Shown in pieces: positions 1 through 7,352 of a stretch of 64,000 nt of DNA. The position numbers and the translations under genes are program-made. The stretch's first letter is position 1; each line of letters opens with the position of its first letter. Source of the stretch: Lachnospiraceae bacterium KGMB03038. Its GTDB lineage: Bacteria; Bacillota; Clostridia; Lachnospirales; Lachnospiraceae. A model generated the notes under the pieces. The model was not told where the DNA came from and searched no databases. It saw only the letters and a program-made list of their open reading frames with translations. Location: the NCBI GenBank assembly GCA_007361935.1, contig CP041667.1, forward strand, positions 310,001 to 374,000, given 5' to 3'.

Positions 1-1
1 G

Positions 2-223
2 GAGGTGCTGATCCAAAAAGCCATGGATCATCTGATGGAAGGAAGGACTAGTTTCATTATCGCCCACCGTCTGTCAACGATCCGGGATGCGGACCTGATC
101 CTGGTCATGCGGGAAGGAGATATCGCGGAACAGGGAACCCATGAAGAGCTCCTTGCCAAGAATGGATTCTATGCGGATCTATATAACTCGCAATTTGAAT
201 CTTCGGATCAGACCTGCGCATAA
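2..223 (+). CDS. ABC transporter ATP-binding/permease protein, C-terminal fragment
   Basis: This is the last 73 codons of a gene that begins before the window. The frame is open to the left edge, so the GTG at position 5 is only an internal Val codon. Visible are the switch histidine in IIAHRLSTI, followed by DADLILVMREGDIAEQGTHEELL, which is the usual end of the nucleotide-binding domain of exporter-type (MsbA/MDR-like) ABC proteins. The signature and Walker motifs lie outside the window. The protein would couple ATP hydrolysis to export at the membrane; the substrate cannot be inferred from this fragment. Confidence 0.85.
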   Translation, partial: EVLIQKAMDHLMEGRTSFIIAHRLSTIRDADLILVMREGDIAEQGTHEELLAKNGFYADLYNSQFESSDQTCA

Positions 224-305
224 AAAGTATGACCCCTGCCAGTGTTTGACGGACGGTCTGTGTGTGCTATAATAAGTGATAGTATTTATGAAAGGGCAGC
301 GTTTT

Positions 306-962
306 ATGGCGATGATCACACAGAGGGAGTTAAATGAGCGGATCAGGCAGCATGAAGAATGGCTGAAAAATGAGGCGAAAGGGAATTCCCCAAGTTTTGC
401 CGGCCTGGATCTGTCCGGGCTGGATTTGAAGGGGGCGAATCTCTATCATTCCAATTTCAAAGGAAGCTGCCTGCGAGGCTGTAATTTCAGATATTCTGAC
501 CTGGGCTATTCTGAATTAGAAGGGGCTGATCTAACAGAGGCGAATCTTAAAAATGCCAATCTGTTCCGGGCTAATTTGAAACAGGCGGTGCTAAAAGACG
601 TAGAAGTAAATGAATATACCATGTTCTATTTTCAAGTCTGTCCAGAGGAAGGCGGGTTTATCGGATATAAGAAAGCGGCGGCGGAGAAAGGAAGATACGC
701 ATTGATCAAACTGTATATTCCCGCGGACGCAAGAAGGAATTCCGCGACTTCCTATCGCTGCAGGGCAGATAGAGCGAAGGTCCTTGAGATCACGGACGAA
801 GCCGGACAGCCTCTTGAGAAGGCGTGGTCAGGCCGGGACAAAGGATTTGTATATCAGGCTGGGCAATGGCTGAAGGTGCCGGAATTCGATGAAGACCGGT
901 GGAATGAGAAGACAAAAGGAATCCATTTCTATCTGTCAAAAGAAGCGGCGCGGCTGTATTAG
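306..962 (+). CDS. pentapeptide-repeat protein with C-terminal DUF5758-like domain
   Basis: The protein has 218 residues from the ATG at 306, which is preceded by AAGGG at a sensible distance; in-frame GTG 276 and ATG 288 are less well placed. The first third holds tandem A(D/N)Lxx-type pentapeptides, for example GANLYHSNF, GADLTEANL, NANLFRANL, which form a right-handed beta-helix. The remainder (KLYIPADARRNSATSYRC onwards) resembles the DUF5758 domain often found behind such repeats; this part of the call is from memory. No signal peptide or membrane segment is seen. Function is unknown. It stands alone between the ABC gene and the MATE gene. Confidence 0.7.
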   Translation: MAMITQRELNERIRQHEEWLKNEAKGNSPSFAGLDLSGLDLKGANLYHSNFKGSCLRGCNFRYSDLGYSELEGADLTEANLKNANLFRANLKQAVLKDVEVNEYTMFYFQVCPEEGGFIGYKKAAAEKGRYALIKLYIPADARRNSATSYRCRADRAKVLEITDEAGQPLEKAWSGRDKGFVYQAGQWLKVPEFDEDRWNEKTKGIHFYLSKEAARLY

Positions 963-994
963 AAAAGGGATCAGACTTTCGTATCATAAAAGTG

Positions 995-1022
995 TTGACA
1001 TTAAAAGCAGATATATTATAAT
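995..1022 (+). promoter_or_regulatory. sigma-A promoter of the MATE transporter leader
   Basis: TTGACA (995-1000) and TATAAT (1017-1022) are both perfect consensus, separated by 16 bases. The promoter lies downstream of the pentapeptide gene and drives the leader before the MATE gene. Confidence 0.85.
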
Positions 1023-1048
1023 AGAGAGTGCTTGCTCGGAGGGCAGAT

Positions 1049-1120
1049 CATTCAATGGAAATGATAGGCTGGATAAGGCACGGACTGAGATGTCCGTTTC
1101 TTATCCGGCTTTTTTATTTC
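1049..1120 (+). terminator. leader hairpins and intrinsic terminator ahead of the MATE gene
   Basis: About 20 bases after the promoter a small hairpin (ATCATT ... AATGAT) is followed by a long one. GCTGGATAAG and ACGGAC pair with GTCCGT and CTTATCCGGC, and a T-rich run TTTTTTATTTCT follows. The MATE start is about 75 bases further on, so this is a transcription attenuator or the end of a short RNA. No known riboswitch consensus was recognised. Confidence 0.7.
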
Positions 1121-1191
1121 TTTAGTTTATTGCGGGAATTTGACTTTGCTGGAAGGCTCTCCGGGCTGTTTTTGAGAAGGAGGATGAGAAA

Positions 1192-2514
1192 ATGGACTTT
1201 CTGAACGGTAAGATCAAGAACATTTATTTTAAATATCTGGCGGCGGCATTTGGAAGTACGCTGATCACTTCGATCTACTCGATCGTGGATATGGCGATGG
1301 TGGGACAGTATCATGGCCCGGAGGGATCGGCGGCTCTTGCGGTTGTGGCTCCAGTGTGGAATATCATCTATAGCTTTGGACTTCTGATGGGGATTGGCGG
1401 GTCCGTGATCTTCAGTACCATCCGGGGGAAAGAAAAGGAAGGGGAGACCAGATCCAATGAATATTTCACCGCATCCGTGATCGGATCTGTGATCTTAGCC
1501 GTGATCATATGGCTGATCGTAGTTTTCTTTGACCGTCAGCTCCTGCTGATATTTGGAGCACAGGATAATACACTGACACTGGCGAGAGAATATGTGCGGC
1601 CGATCAAATTTGCGGTCCCGCTGTTCTTGTTTAATCAGATGCTGGCGGCTTATCTGAGAAATGATAAGAATCCGGCGCTTGCCACCGGCGCGGTATTGGC
1701 CGGCGGGATATTTAATGTATTTGGCGATTACTTTTTCGTATTTGCCTGTGAGATGGGAGCTTTTGGGGCGGGACTGGCTACGGCCATCGGTTCCGGGATT
1801 ACGTTCCTGGTCATGCTGTCCCATTTCTTCCGGAAAGGAAATACCCTCCGTCTTATAAAGCCGGAGGGATTGGGAAGCAAGTTAAAAGAGATCACGGTGA
1901 CCGGTTTCTCTACATTTTTCATTGACGTGGCCATGGGTATCCTTACGATCCTCTTTAACCGTCAGATCGTGGAATATCTGGGAACAAGCGCGTTGGCCGT
2001 TTACGGTGTGATCGTAAATATCAGTACCTTTGCCCAGTGCTGCGCTTACAGTGTGGGGCAGGCGTCCCAGCCGATCATTTCCACTAATTTTGGAGCGGGG
2101 AAAGGTGACCGGATCCGAGAGATTTTGAAATACGCCCTCGGCACGGCGGGATTCTTCGCGGTGTTGTGGACCGGCCTTAGCTTGGGAATCCCGAATACAT
2201 TTATCCAGGTATTTATGACGCCCACCGCTGAGGTATTGGAAATTGCTCCTGCCATTTTCCGGTGTTATGGAATCTCCTTTTTGCTGCTCCCATTTAACAT
2301 TTTCTCTACGTATTATTTCCAGGCCCTGATGAAGCCCAAGGCGGCGTTTGTTGTATCGGTGGCAAGAGGTCTGGCGGTCAGCGGAATCCTGATCTACCTG
2401 CTTCCTGCGGCAGCAGGGGCGGACGCGATCTGGTTCGCTATGCCGGTTACAGAGCTGATCGTGGCTGTATATATGGCGCGAAATATGATAAAATATACAA
2501 AACAGCTAAAATAG
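1192..2514 (+). CDS. MATE family multidrug/cation antiporter
   Basis: The 440-residue protein has about twelve hydrophobic segments and the two-fold repeat of MATE (NorM/DinF-type) exporters, the usual length for the family. The N-terminal half carries SIYSIVDMAMVGQYHGPEGSAALAVVAP, the family's first-helix region, and the second half repeats the pattern around FSTFFIDVAMGILTILFNRQIV. A strong ribosome site (AAGGAGG) precedes the ATG. MATE proteins expel drugs or metabolites in exchange for Na+ or H+; the substrate is unknown. Expression is probably attenuated through the hairpin terminator in its leader. Confidence 0.9.
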   Translation: MDFLNGKIKNIYFKYLAAAFGSTLITSIYSIVDMAMVGQYHGPEGSAALAVVAPVWNIIYSFGLLMGIGGSVIFSTIRGKEKEGETRSNEYFTASVIGSVILAVIIWLIVVFFDRQLLLIFGAQDNTLTLAREYVRPIKFAVPLFLFNQMLAAYLRNDKNPALATGAVLAGGIFNVFGDYFFVFACEMGAFGAGLATAIGSGITFLVMLSHFFRKGNTLRLIKPEGLGSKLKEITVTGFSTFFIDVAMGILTILFNRQIVEYLGTSALAVYGVIVNISTFAQCCAYSVGQASQPIISTNFGAGKGDRIREILKYALGTAGFFAVLWTGLSLGIPNTFIQVFMTPTAEVLEIAPAIFRCYGISFLLLPFNIFSTYYFQALMKPKAAFVVSVARGLAVSGILIYLLPAAAGADAIWFAMPVTELIVAVYMARNMIKYTKQLK

Positions 2515-2537
2515 CTGACAGGAAGGAGTTGTGCGGT

Positions 2538-3140
2538 ATGAATAAGATTATTACAGTCGGCAGAGAATTTGGAAGCGGCGGCAGAGAGCTTGGACGGAGA
2601 TTGTCAGAAACACTGGGGATCGCTTACTATGATCAGGAGATCATAAGCGAGATTGTAAAAAGGACCTCGCTGTCTAAAGAATATGTGCAGACTATCGAAG
2701 AGCACCGTCCGGTGATCTCCTTCCCGATCCATATCGGAAGAAGCTTCTATCCGGCGATAGACCCGGTGTTCGAGCAAAATATGGCGGTCTACCAGGAGCA
2801 GGCCAAGGTGATCGAAGAAATGGCGGCAAAATCTGACTGTGTGATCGTGGGACGCTGCGCGGATTATGTCCTGAGAGAACAGAATCCGTTCCGTCTGTTT
2901 GTCTACGCCGATATGGAGAGCAAGATGAAACGCTGCCGGGCCAAAGGACCGGAGGATGAAAAATTAACGGATAGGGAATTGAAACAGAAGATCCAGGGGA
3001 TCGATAAGAAACGGGCGAAATACTATGAATTCTATACTGGCAATAAGTGGGGAGACAAGCTGAATTTTGACCTGTGTATTAATACGACCCAGACACAGAT
3101 CAAAGAAATTGTTCCGGCGATCGCAAAGCTGTTAGGATAG
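2538..3140 (+). CDS. cytidylate kinase-like family protein
   Basis: This 200-residue protein starts at ATG 2538, nine bases after AAGGAG; the in-frame TTG 2529 overlaps the ribosome site. The N-terminus ITVGREFGSGGRELGRRLSE is a P-loop variant of the kind found in cytidylate-kinase-like proteins (PF13189), and GIAYYDQEII follows as in Cmk. True CMP kinase is usually a larger, separate housekeeping gene, so the substrate here is uncertain. It follows the MATE gene by about 20 bases and is probably cotranscribed with it. Confidence 0.8.
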   Translation: MNKIITVGREFGSGGRELGRRLSETLGIAYYDQEIISEIVKRTSLSKEYVQTIEEHRPVISFPIHIGRSFYPAIDPVFEQNMAVYQEQAKVIEEMAAKSDCVIVGRCADYVLREQNPFRLFVYADMESKMKRCRAKGPEDEKLTDRELKQKIQGIDKKRAKYYEFYTGNKWGDKLNFDLCINTTQTQIKEIVPAIAKLLG

Positions 3141-3167
3141 GATGAGAAACCAAGGAGGAGCGTGTTT

Positions 3168-3461
3168 TTACGCTTCTCCTTCTTGGCAATATTCTGTTTT
3201 GATAGCTTCGATCAGAGTGATCACCCGTTTGTCCTCGATCCAGTAGAACACGTTCATTCCCTGTTTTTCTGAAGAAAGGATACCGGCCATCTTCATTTGA
3301 TTGAGGTGCTGAGACAGAGCTGAGGCAGTAATGTTCGGCGTGTACTGATGGATCTCGCCTACAGTGAGCCGCCCTTTGAGCAGGGCGCATAAGATTAGCA
3401 GGCGGTGTTCATTTGCCAATAGCTTCAGCAGTTTTGCAATTTTCTTTGCACGTTCTTCCAT
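3168..3461 (-). CDS. ArsR family winged-helix transcriptional regulator
   Basis: The protein has 97 residues from ATG 3461, which has GGAAGG nine bases upstream; an ATG at 3482 would add seven residues. It has an ArsR/SmtB winged helix: KLLANEHRLLILCALL, then the recognition helix ITASALSQHLNQMKMAGIL and the wing SSEKQGMNVFYWI. The classic ELCVCDL metal site is absent; the visible cysteines are the one in ILCALL and one near the C-terminus, so the signal could be redox, sulfur or metal. It is the last gene of the ferredoxin/NapH operon, overlapping its neighbour by about 50 bases, and probably represses the operon through the palindrome at 4289. Confidence 0.85.
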   Translation of the reverse strand: MEERAKKIAKLLKLLANEHRLLILCALLKGRLTVGEIHQYTPNITASALSQHLNQMKMAGILSSEKQGMNVFYWIEDKRVITLIEAIKTEYCQEGEA

Positions 3462-4050
3462 CTTCTTTTGCCTTCCTTCCATTCTTTAATCTACAAATCC
3501 CTTGCGTCATGGTTCCCATTGGACAATACACGCACCATGACCGGGGGCGGAACAATACCATTGTCACAAACCCTAAAATGGTAGAGGTGAGCATGACGCC
3601 GAAGAAACCAAAAGCGAACTGGCCGACCCATGGCGCGGCAAAGCTTACATCTGCCCATTGCCATGGAAGTTTGAATACCCACAATAATGTGACGGTCTGC
3701 GAAAGCGGCGCGCCGGTAAATACCTGATAGGTGCTTCGCAGCATGAGAACAAACATTACCATAAAGAAGGTCAAAAATCCATAACGGAACCATGGGCTGC
3801 GTAAAAACGCGGGCGGCGGGGAATTCCTGGACAATTTCAGCTTTTCTCCCAGCAGGCCAAGAAGCTGGCCGCGCCCACAGTAGTGGTTGCAGTAGGCCTT
3901 GCTGCCGCCGAATATGGCAATGAAAAGAGGGAGGCAGAAAAACAGCATCCCAAGCCACGCGAACAGGATATTAAAAAGACCTAAACATAGGTAACACAAC
4001 TCGGCGATCCAAAGATAATCCGACCATTTCTTTTTCTTTACATTCTTCAT
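3409..4050 (-). CDS. 4Fe-4S membrane protein of the NapH/YccM type
   Basis: The protein has 213 residues from ATG 4050, preceded by AAGGAG. It has about four to five hydrophobic helices with two cysteine motifs facing one side: CNHYCGRGQ after the first pair of helices and CVYCPMGTMTQGIC near the C-terminus, as in NapH-like polyferredoxin membrane proteins. A lysine-rich tail contains further cysteines (CKENC). It overlaps the stop of the upstream ferredoxin gene by ATGA, so the two are translationally coupled and probably pass electrons between the membrane and a soluble partner. The physiological partner is unknown. Confidence 0.75.
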   Translation of the reverse strand: MKNVKKKKWSDYLWIAELCYLCLGLFNILFAWLGMLFFCLPLFIAIFGGSKAYCNHYCGRGQLLGLLGEKLKLSRNSPPPAFLRSPWFRYGFLTFFMVMFVLMLRSTYQVFTGAPLSQTVTLLWVFKLPWQWADVSFAAPWVGQFAFGFFGVMLTSTILGFVTMVLFRPRSWCVYCPMGTMTQGICRLKNGRKAKEDGRTCKENCKTAEAIGK

Positions 4051-4253
4051 TGCGCTGCACTCCTTTCCACGATGCCGATGATCGCTGCGGGACATATGTT
4101 CGCGCATTTGCCGCATCCGACACATTTCTTAGTGTCAACATGGGCGGTAATGCCCCATTTGATCTGGATTGCCTCTTTGGGGCAGACGCGCAGGCAGGTG
4201 CCGCAGGCAACGCACTCTTTTCCTATCTGAGCAATACGAGGTGATCTATTCAT
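4047..4253 (-). CDS. 2[4Fe-4S] ferredoxin
   Basis: The 68-residue protein carries two complete cluster motifs, CVACGTCLRVCP (Cys14, 17, 20, 24) and CVGCGKCANICP (Cys44, 47, 50, 54), spaced as in clostridial 8Fe ferredoxins. It is the first gene of the minus-strand operon with the NapH-like protein and the ArsR regulator. It is expected to be a low-potential electron carrier in the cytoplasm. Confidence 0.9.
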   Translation of the reverse strand: MNRSPRIAQIGKECVACGTCLRVCPKEAIQIKWGITAHVDTKKCVGCGKCANICPAAIIGIVERSAAQ

Positions 4254-4288
4254 GTGAATCCTCCCCCAAAATGATATTTAAGTAATTA

Positions 4289-4327
4289 AGTAATTACTAA
4301 TATAGTGTATATTCAAGTTGTTGTCAA
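4289..4327 (-). promoter_or_regulatory. promoter and candidate ArsR operator of the ferredoxin operon
   Basis: Read on the minus strand, TTGACA (4327-4322) and TATATT (4304-4299) are 17 bases apart. The perfect palindrome AGTAATTACT (4289-4298) begins one base past the -10 box and is preceded by a second AGTAATTA half-site at 4281. Its placement at the transcription start suits repression by the ArsR protein encoded in the same operon; that link is inference. Confidence 0.75.
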
Positions 4328-4365
4328 GTTAGAACTGAATCTAAAAGTTCTATTGCTTATTTATA

Positions 4366-4400
4366 AGGATTTTGATACAATAATATCACATCAAAATCCT
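4366..4400. repeat. 11-bp perfect inverted repeat upstream of the Rpn gene
   Basis: AGGATTTTGAT (4366-4376) is repeated inverted as ATCAAAATCCT (4390-4400) with a 13-base loop. It lies between the divergent ferredoxin operon and the Rpn-family gene. It could be an operator or an RNA hairpin; no T-run follows. Confidence 0.6.
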
Positions 4401-4541
4401 GGACGATCAAAAGACTCTCAAAGTTCTAATGTCCAGACCAGGCACTGTCCTGCAAGGCGGTGTATCTCAAGCGTTTCACGGCGGTTTCAGCCGGAGATGA
4501 CCCAGTTTCATGAAAGGAATAACAGAAAAAGGAGGAGACAC

Positions 4542-5564
4542 ATGGGGAAAGAAAATGTGGCGGTTAATCGATGGCTCAAAGACCACGAAAGATTTGCGGA
4601 CTTATTCAACGGCACAGTATTTGGGGGCAGGCAGGTGGTCCATCCGGAATACTTGGAGGATCTGGACCGAGAGACGGATATCCTGGTACCGGACAAGGCC
4701 GGAAAGAGAAAAAGCGTACAGCGGTACCGGGATGTCGTAAAGAGATGGAAGAAAGGTGTGGATCTGGCGGTACTGGCCTGTGAATCCCAGAGCAAGGTCC
4801 ATTACGCAATGCCGGTACGAAACATGCTTTATGACAGTCTTTCCTATACAGATCAAATGCAGACCCTGTGGAGCCGGCATGCGGCAGAGAGGAAGGCGGG
4901 CGGGATAAAAAGCCGGACGGCCGGTGAAGAGTTTCTGTCCCGGTTTGGAAAAGGAGATAAGATTTATCCGGTGATCACACTGGTGTTCTATTATGATTTG
5001 GAGAAATGGGACGGGCCGACAGAGCTTTACGATATGTTTGAAATGGAACATTTGTCAGGAGAAGAATGGCAGGCAAAAGCCTATATCCCTAACTATCGGA
5101 TCAATCTCGTGGATGCAGGAAGTATACAGGAAACGGAACGGTTTCATACGGATTTACAACAAGTATTGGGCATGTTAAAATACAGAAGTAAGAAGGAAGA
5201 ATTGTTAGGATACATGAATAGAAATAGAGAATATTTTGAACATGTAGACGGGGAAACCTATCAGGTGCTGCGGGCGTTTCTTCATTCCGAGAGGATGTTA
5301 AAAGAGATCGGTGATTCTAAAATGGAGGGAGAGATCAATATGTGCCAGGCATTAGAAGAATTGTATGCGGATGGAGTAAAAGAGGGGACAGAGAAAGGAA
5401 TCCAGGAAGGAATTCAAGAAGGAAGAAGGGAAGGAATCCTTACAGTGATCAAGACAATGCTGCAAAATGGCCTTTCTTCCGATGATATTAAGAAATACAC
5501 TGGGGTCACGGATCAGGAGATTCTGCTGGCGAAAGATAGAATAGGAGGAACGGTGGATAGATGA
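4542..5564 (+). CDS. Rpn family recombination-promoting nuclease / putative transposase (PD-(D/E)XK)
   Basis: The start is ATG 4542, directly behind AAAGGAGG; the frame is open further upstream but without a ribosome site. The protein has 340 residues. It has the layout of Rpn/PD-(D/E)XK proteins common in multiple copies in Lachnospiraceae: an N-terminal region with KDHERFADLFNGTVFGGRQVV, a nuclease-like core (YPVITLVFYYDLEKWDG), and a charged C-terminal tail with repeated KEGTEKGIQEGIQEGRREG before a short helical end. Such proteins are thought to nick DNA and promote recombination. The next gene overlaps its stop by four bases. Confidence 0.8.
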   Translation: MGKENVAVNRWLKDHERFADLFNGTVFGGRQVVHPEYLEDLDRETDILVPDKAGKRKSVQRYRDVVKRWKKGVDLAVLACESQSKVHYAMPVRNMLYDSLSYTDQMQTLWSRHAAERKAGGIKSRTAGEEFLSRFGKGDKIYPVITLVFYYDLEKWDGPTELYDMFEMEHLSGEEWQAKAYIPNYRINLVDAGSIQETERFHTDLQQVLGMLKYRSKKEELLGYMNRNREYFEHVDGETYQVLRAFLHSERMLKEIGDSKMEGEINMCQALEELYADGVKEGTEKGIQEGIQEGRREGILTVIKTMLQNGLSSDDIKKYTGVTDQEILLAKDRIGGTVDR

Positions 5565-5968
5565 GAGTATTGGTGATCGATGGCCAGGGAGGGGGACTTG
5601 GCCGTCAGATAGTGGCGGCAGTGAAAGAGAAGTTCCCGGAGGTGGAAGTATTGGCGGCAGGCGCCAACAGCGCCGCTACCAATGCTATGCTCCGGGCAGG
5701 GGCAGATCAGGCGGCCACAGGGGAAAACGCGGTGCGGGTAGCGTGCCGCAGAGCAGATGTGATCCTGGGACCTGTGGGGATCGTGATCGCAGATGCCATG
5801 ATGGGAGAGATTACACCGGCCATGGCGCTGGCGGTGGGCCAGAGCCAGGCAAAAAGAATCTTGCTTCCAGTGGGGCAGTGTGATAATATTGTAGTTGGAA
5901 TTTCAGATATGCCGATGGCGAAAATGGTCCAGGAAGCGGCAGGGCTGCTTGCCCAGTGGATTGGATAG
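5561..5968 (+). CDS. DUF3842 family protein
   Basis: This 135-residue protein starts in an ATGA overlap with the Rpn gene. It has a Rossmann-like beginning, MRVLVIDGQGGGLGRQIV, and alternating Gly/Ala-rich strands (GPVGIVIADAMMGEITPAMALAVGQS), the pattern of the DUF3842 family in Clostridia. No catalytic residues can be named and the function is unknown. Whether it is functionally tied to the Rpn gene or merely cotranscribed cannot be told. Confidence 0.7.
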   Translation: MRVLVIDGQGGGLGRQIVAAVKEKFPEVEVLAAGANSAATNAMLRAGADQAATGENAVRVACRRADVILGPVGIVIADAMMGEITPAMALAVGQSQAKRILLPVGQCDNIVVGISDMPMAKMVQEAAGLLAQWIG

Positions 5969-6068
5969 AAGATTAGATTTTTTATATAAGAATGATACAA
6001 AGGAAGGGATCAGATCCAAAAGCGGATCGGTCACTTCCTTTTGGATTGCGTGAGATGGAGGAGACAGC

Positions 6069-7352
6069 ATGTGGGTTGTAGACAAATATATTGAGCATGT
6101 CAAGGAACAGACGATAGAGAATCCCAAGCAGAGCTGGGGTAAAATACTGCTGGGATTCCAGGCAAATAAGCTGCGGACAAAGATTCTGCCCAAAAAGAAT
6201 CTGGCAAAGGGCTATCAAAAACTGGAAGCAATGATGATGGCTTTCGTAGCCGATGCCTTAAGCCGTCCGGAAAGCTATGTATGGGGAAATATTTTCTCAC
6301 CCTGTGAGATCATCCAGTGTTTTGGACTCAGCACATTGTCCATCGAGTGTCTGGCCTGTTATTTGAGCGGCTACCATCTGGAAGATTACTTCATTGATTA
6401 TGCTCAGAATACAGGGATCGCTCCCACGCTTTGCTCTTATCATAAGACATTTGTGGGAGCCATTGACAGCGATGCGGTTCCGGTGCCGGAGTATGCGGTC
6501 ACCACTTCTCTTTCCTGCGACGGGAACTTAAATACCTTCCGGTATCTGGAGAAAAAGCGGGGAGTACCGTTTACGTTCCTGGACGTGCCTTACGGAGACG
6601 ATGAGGCTTCTGTGGACTATCTGGCAGGGCAGCTTCAGGAATTTACCCATGAATTGGAGAACCGGTTTGGAAAGAAGTTTGAGGAAGAGAAACTAAGAGA
6701 AGCGATAGAGATTGAGAATGAGACCCGCAGGGAGCTGCTGCGTTTCTTCCGGCTGCAGAGCGAATACTATTATCCGGGAGAGCTGATCAGCCATCTGTAT
6801 ATGATGATGGGAATGCATCTGTTGATTGGGACACAGGAGTTCCTGGATCTGATCCGTTTTATGATCGAAGATATTAAGACTTATCCCAAATTTGAGGGAA
6901 AAAAGATACTGTGGGTACATTTGCTCCCATTCTACCAGGAAAGCCTGCAGCAGTGTTTTAACACCAACCAGAAATACCAGATCATAGCCAGCGATATTAT
7001 TATCGACTCGGTGGAAGATCTGGATTCGGACAGACCGTTTCACGCCCTGGCAAAGAAGATCATACGGAATATGTACAACGGGTCCTATTCCCACAAAGCC
7101 CAGATGGTGGGAAATCTGACAGACACTCTGGAGCCGGATGCGGTGATCCAGTTCTGCCATTGGGGATGTAAACAGTCTTCTGGAGGAAGCGTCCTGCTGA
7201 AAGAAGAAATGCAGAAGAAAGGAATCCCCATGTTGATCTTAGATGGAGACGGAATTGACAAGCGCAACAGCCATGACGGGCAGATCAAGACCAGGCTGGA
7301 AGCGTTTCTGGAAATGCTGGATGCCGAAGAAAAGGAAGAGGAAGCGATATGA
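6069..7352 (+). CDS. 2-hydroxyacyl-CoA dehydratase family subunit (HgdB-like)
   Basis: The 427-residue protein belongs to the 2-hydroxyacyl-CoA dehydratase D-subunit fold. Conserved cysteine sites for an iron-sulfur cluster are seen in FSPCEIIQCFG, PTLCSYHK, TSLSCDG and IQFCHWGCKQSSGG. Family members use ATP-driven low-potential electrons to dehydrate 2-hydroxyacyl-CoA, or, in the double-cubane branch, to reduce small molecules. The stop overlaps the start of the next gene by four bases, and that gene supplies a second dehydratase-like half plus the activating ATPase. No CoA transferase or acyl-CoA dehydrogenase is nearby, so the substrate is open. Confidence 0.8.
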   Translation: MWVVDKYIEHVKEQTIENPKQSWGKILLGFQANKLRTKILPKKNLAKGYQKLEAMMMAFVADALSRPESYVWGNIFSPCEIIQCFGLSTLSIECLACYLSGYHLEDYFIDYAQNTGIAPTLCSYHKTFVGAIDSDAVPVPEYAVTTSLSCDGNLNTFRYLEKKRGVPFTFLDVPYGDDEASVDYLAGQLQEFTHELENRFGKKFEEEKLREAIEIENETRRELLRFFRLQSEYYYPGELISHLYMMMGMHLLIGTQEFLDLIRFMIEDIKTYPKFEGKKILWVHLLPFYQESLQQCFNTNQKYQIIASDIIIDSVEDLDSDRPFHALAKKIIRNMYNGSYSHKAQMVGNLTDTLEPDAVIQFCHWGCKQSSGGSVLLKEEMQKKGIPMLILDGDGIDKRNSHDGQIKTRLEAFLEMLDAEEKEEEAI

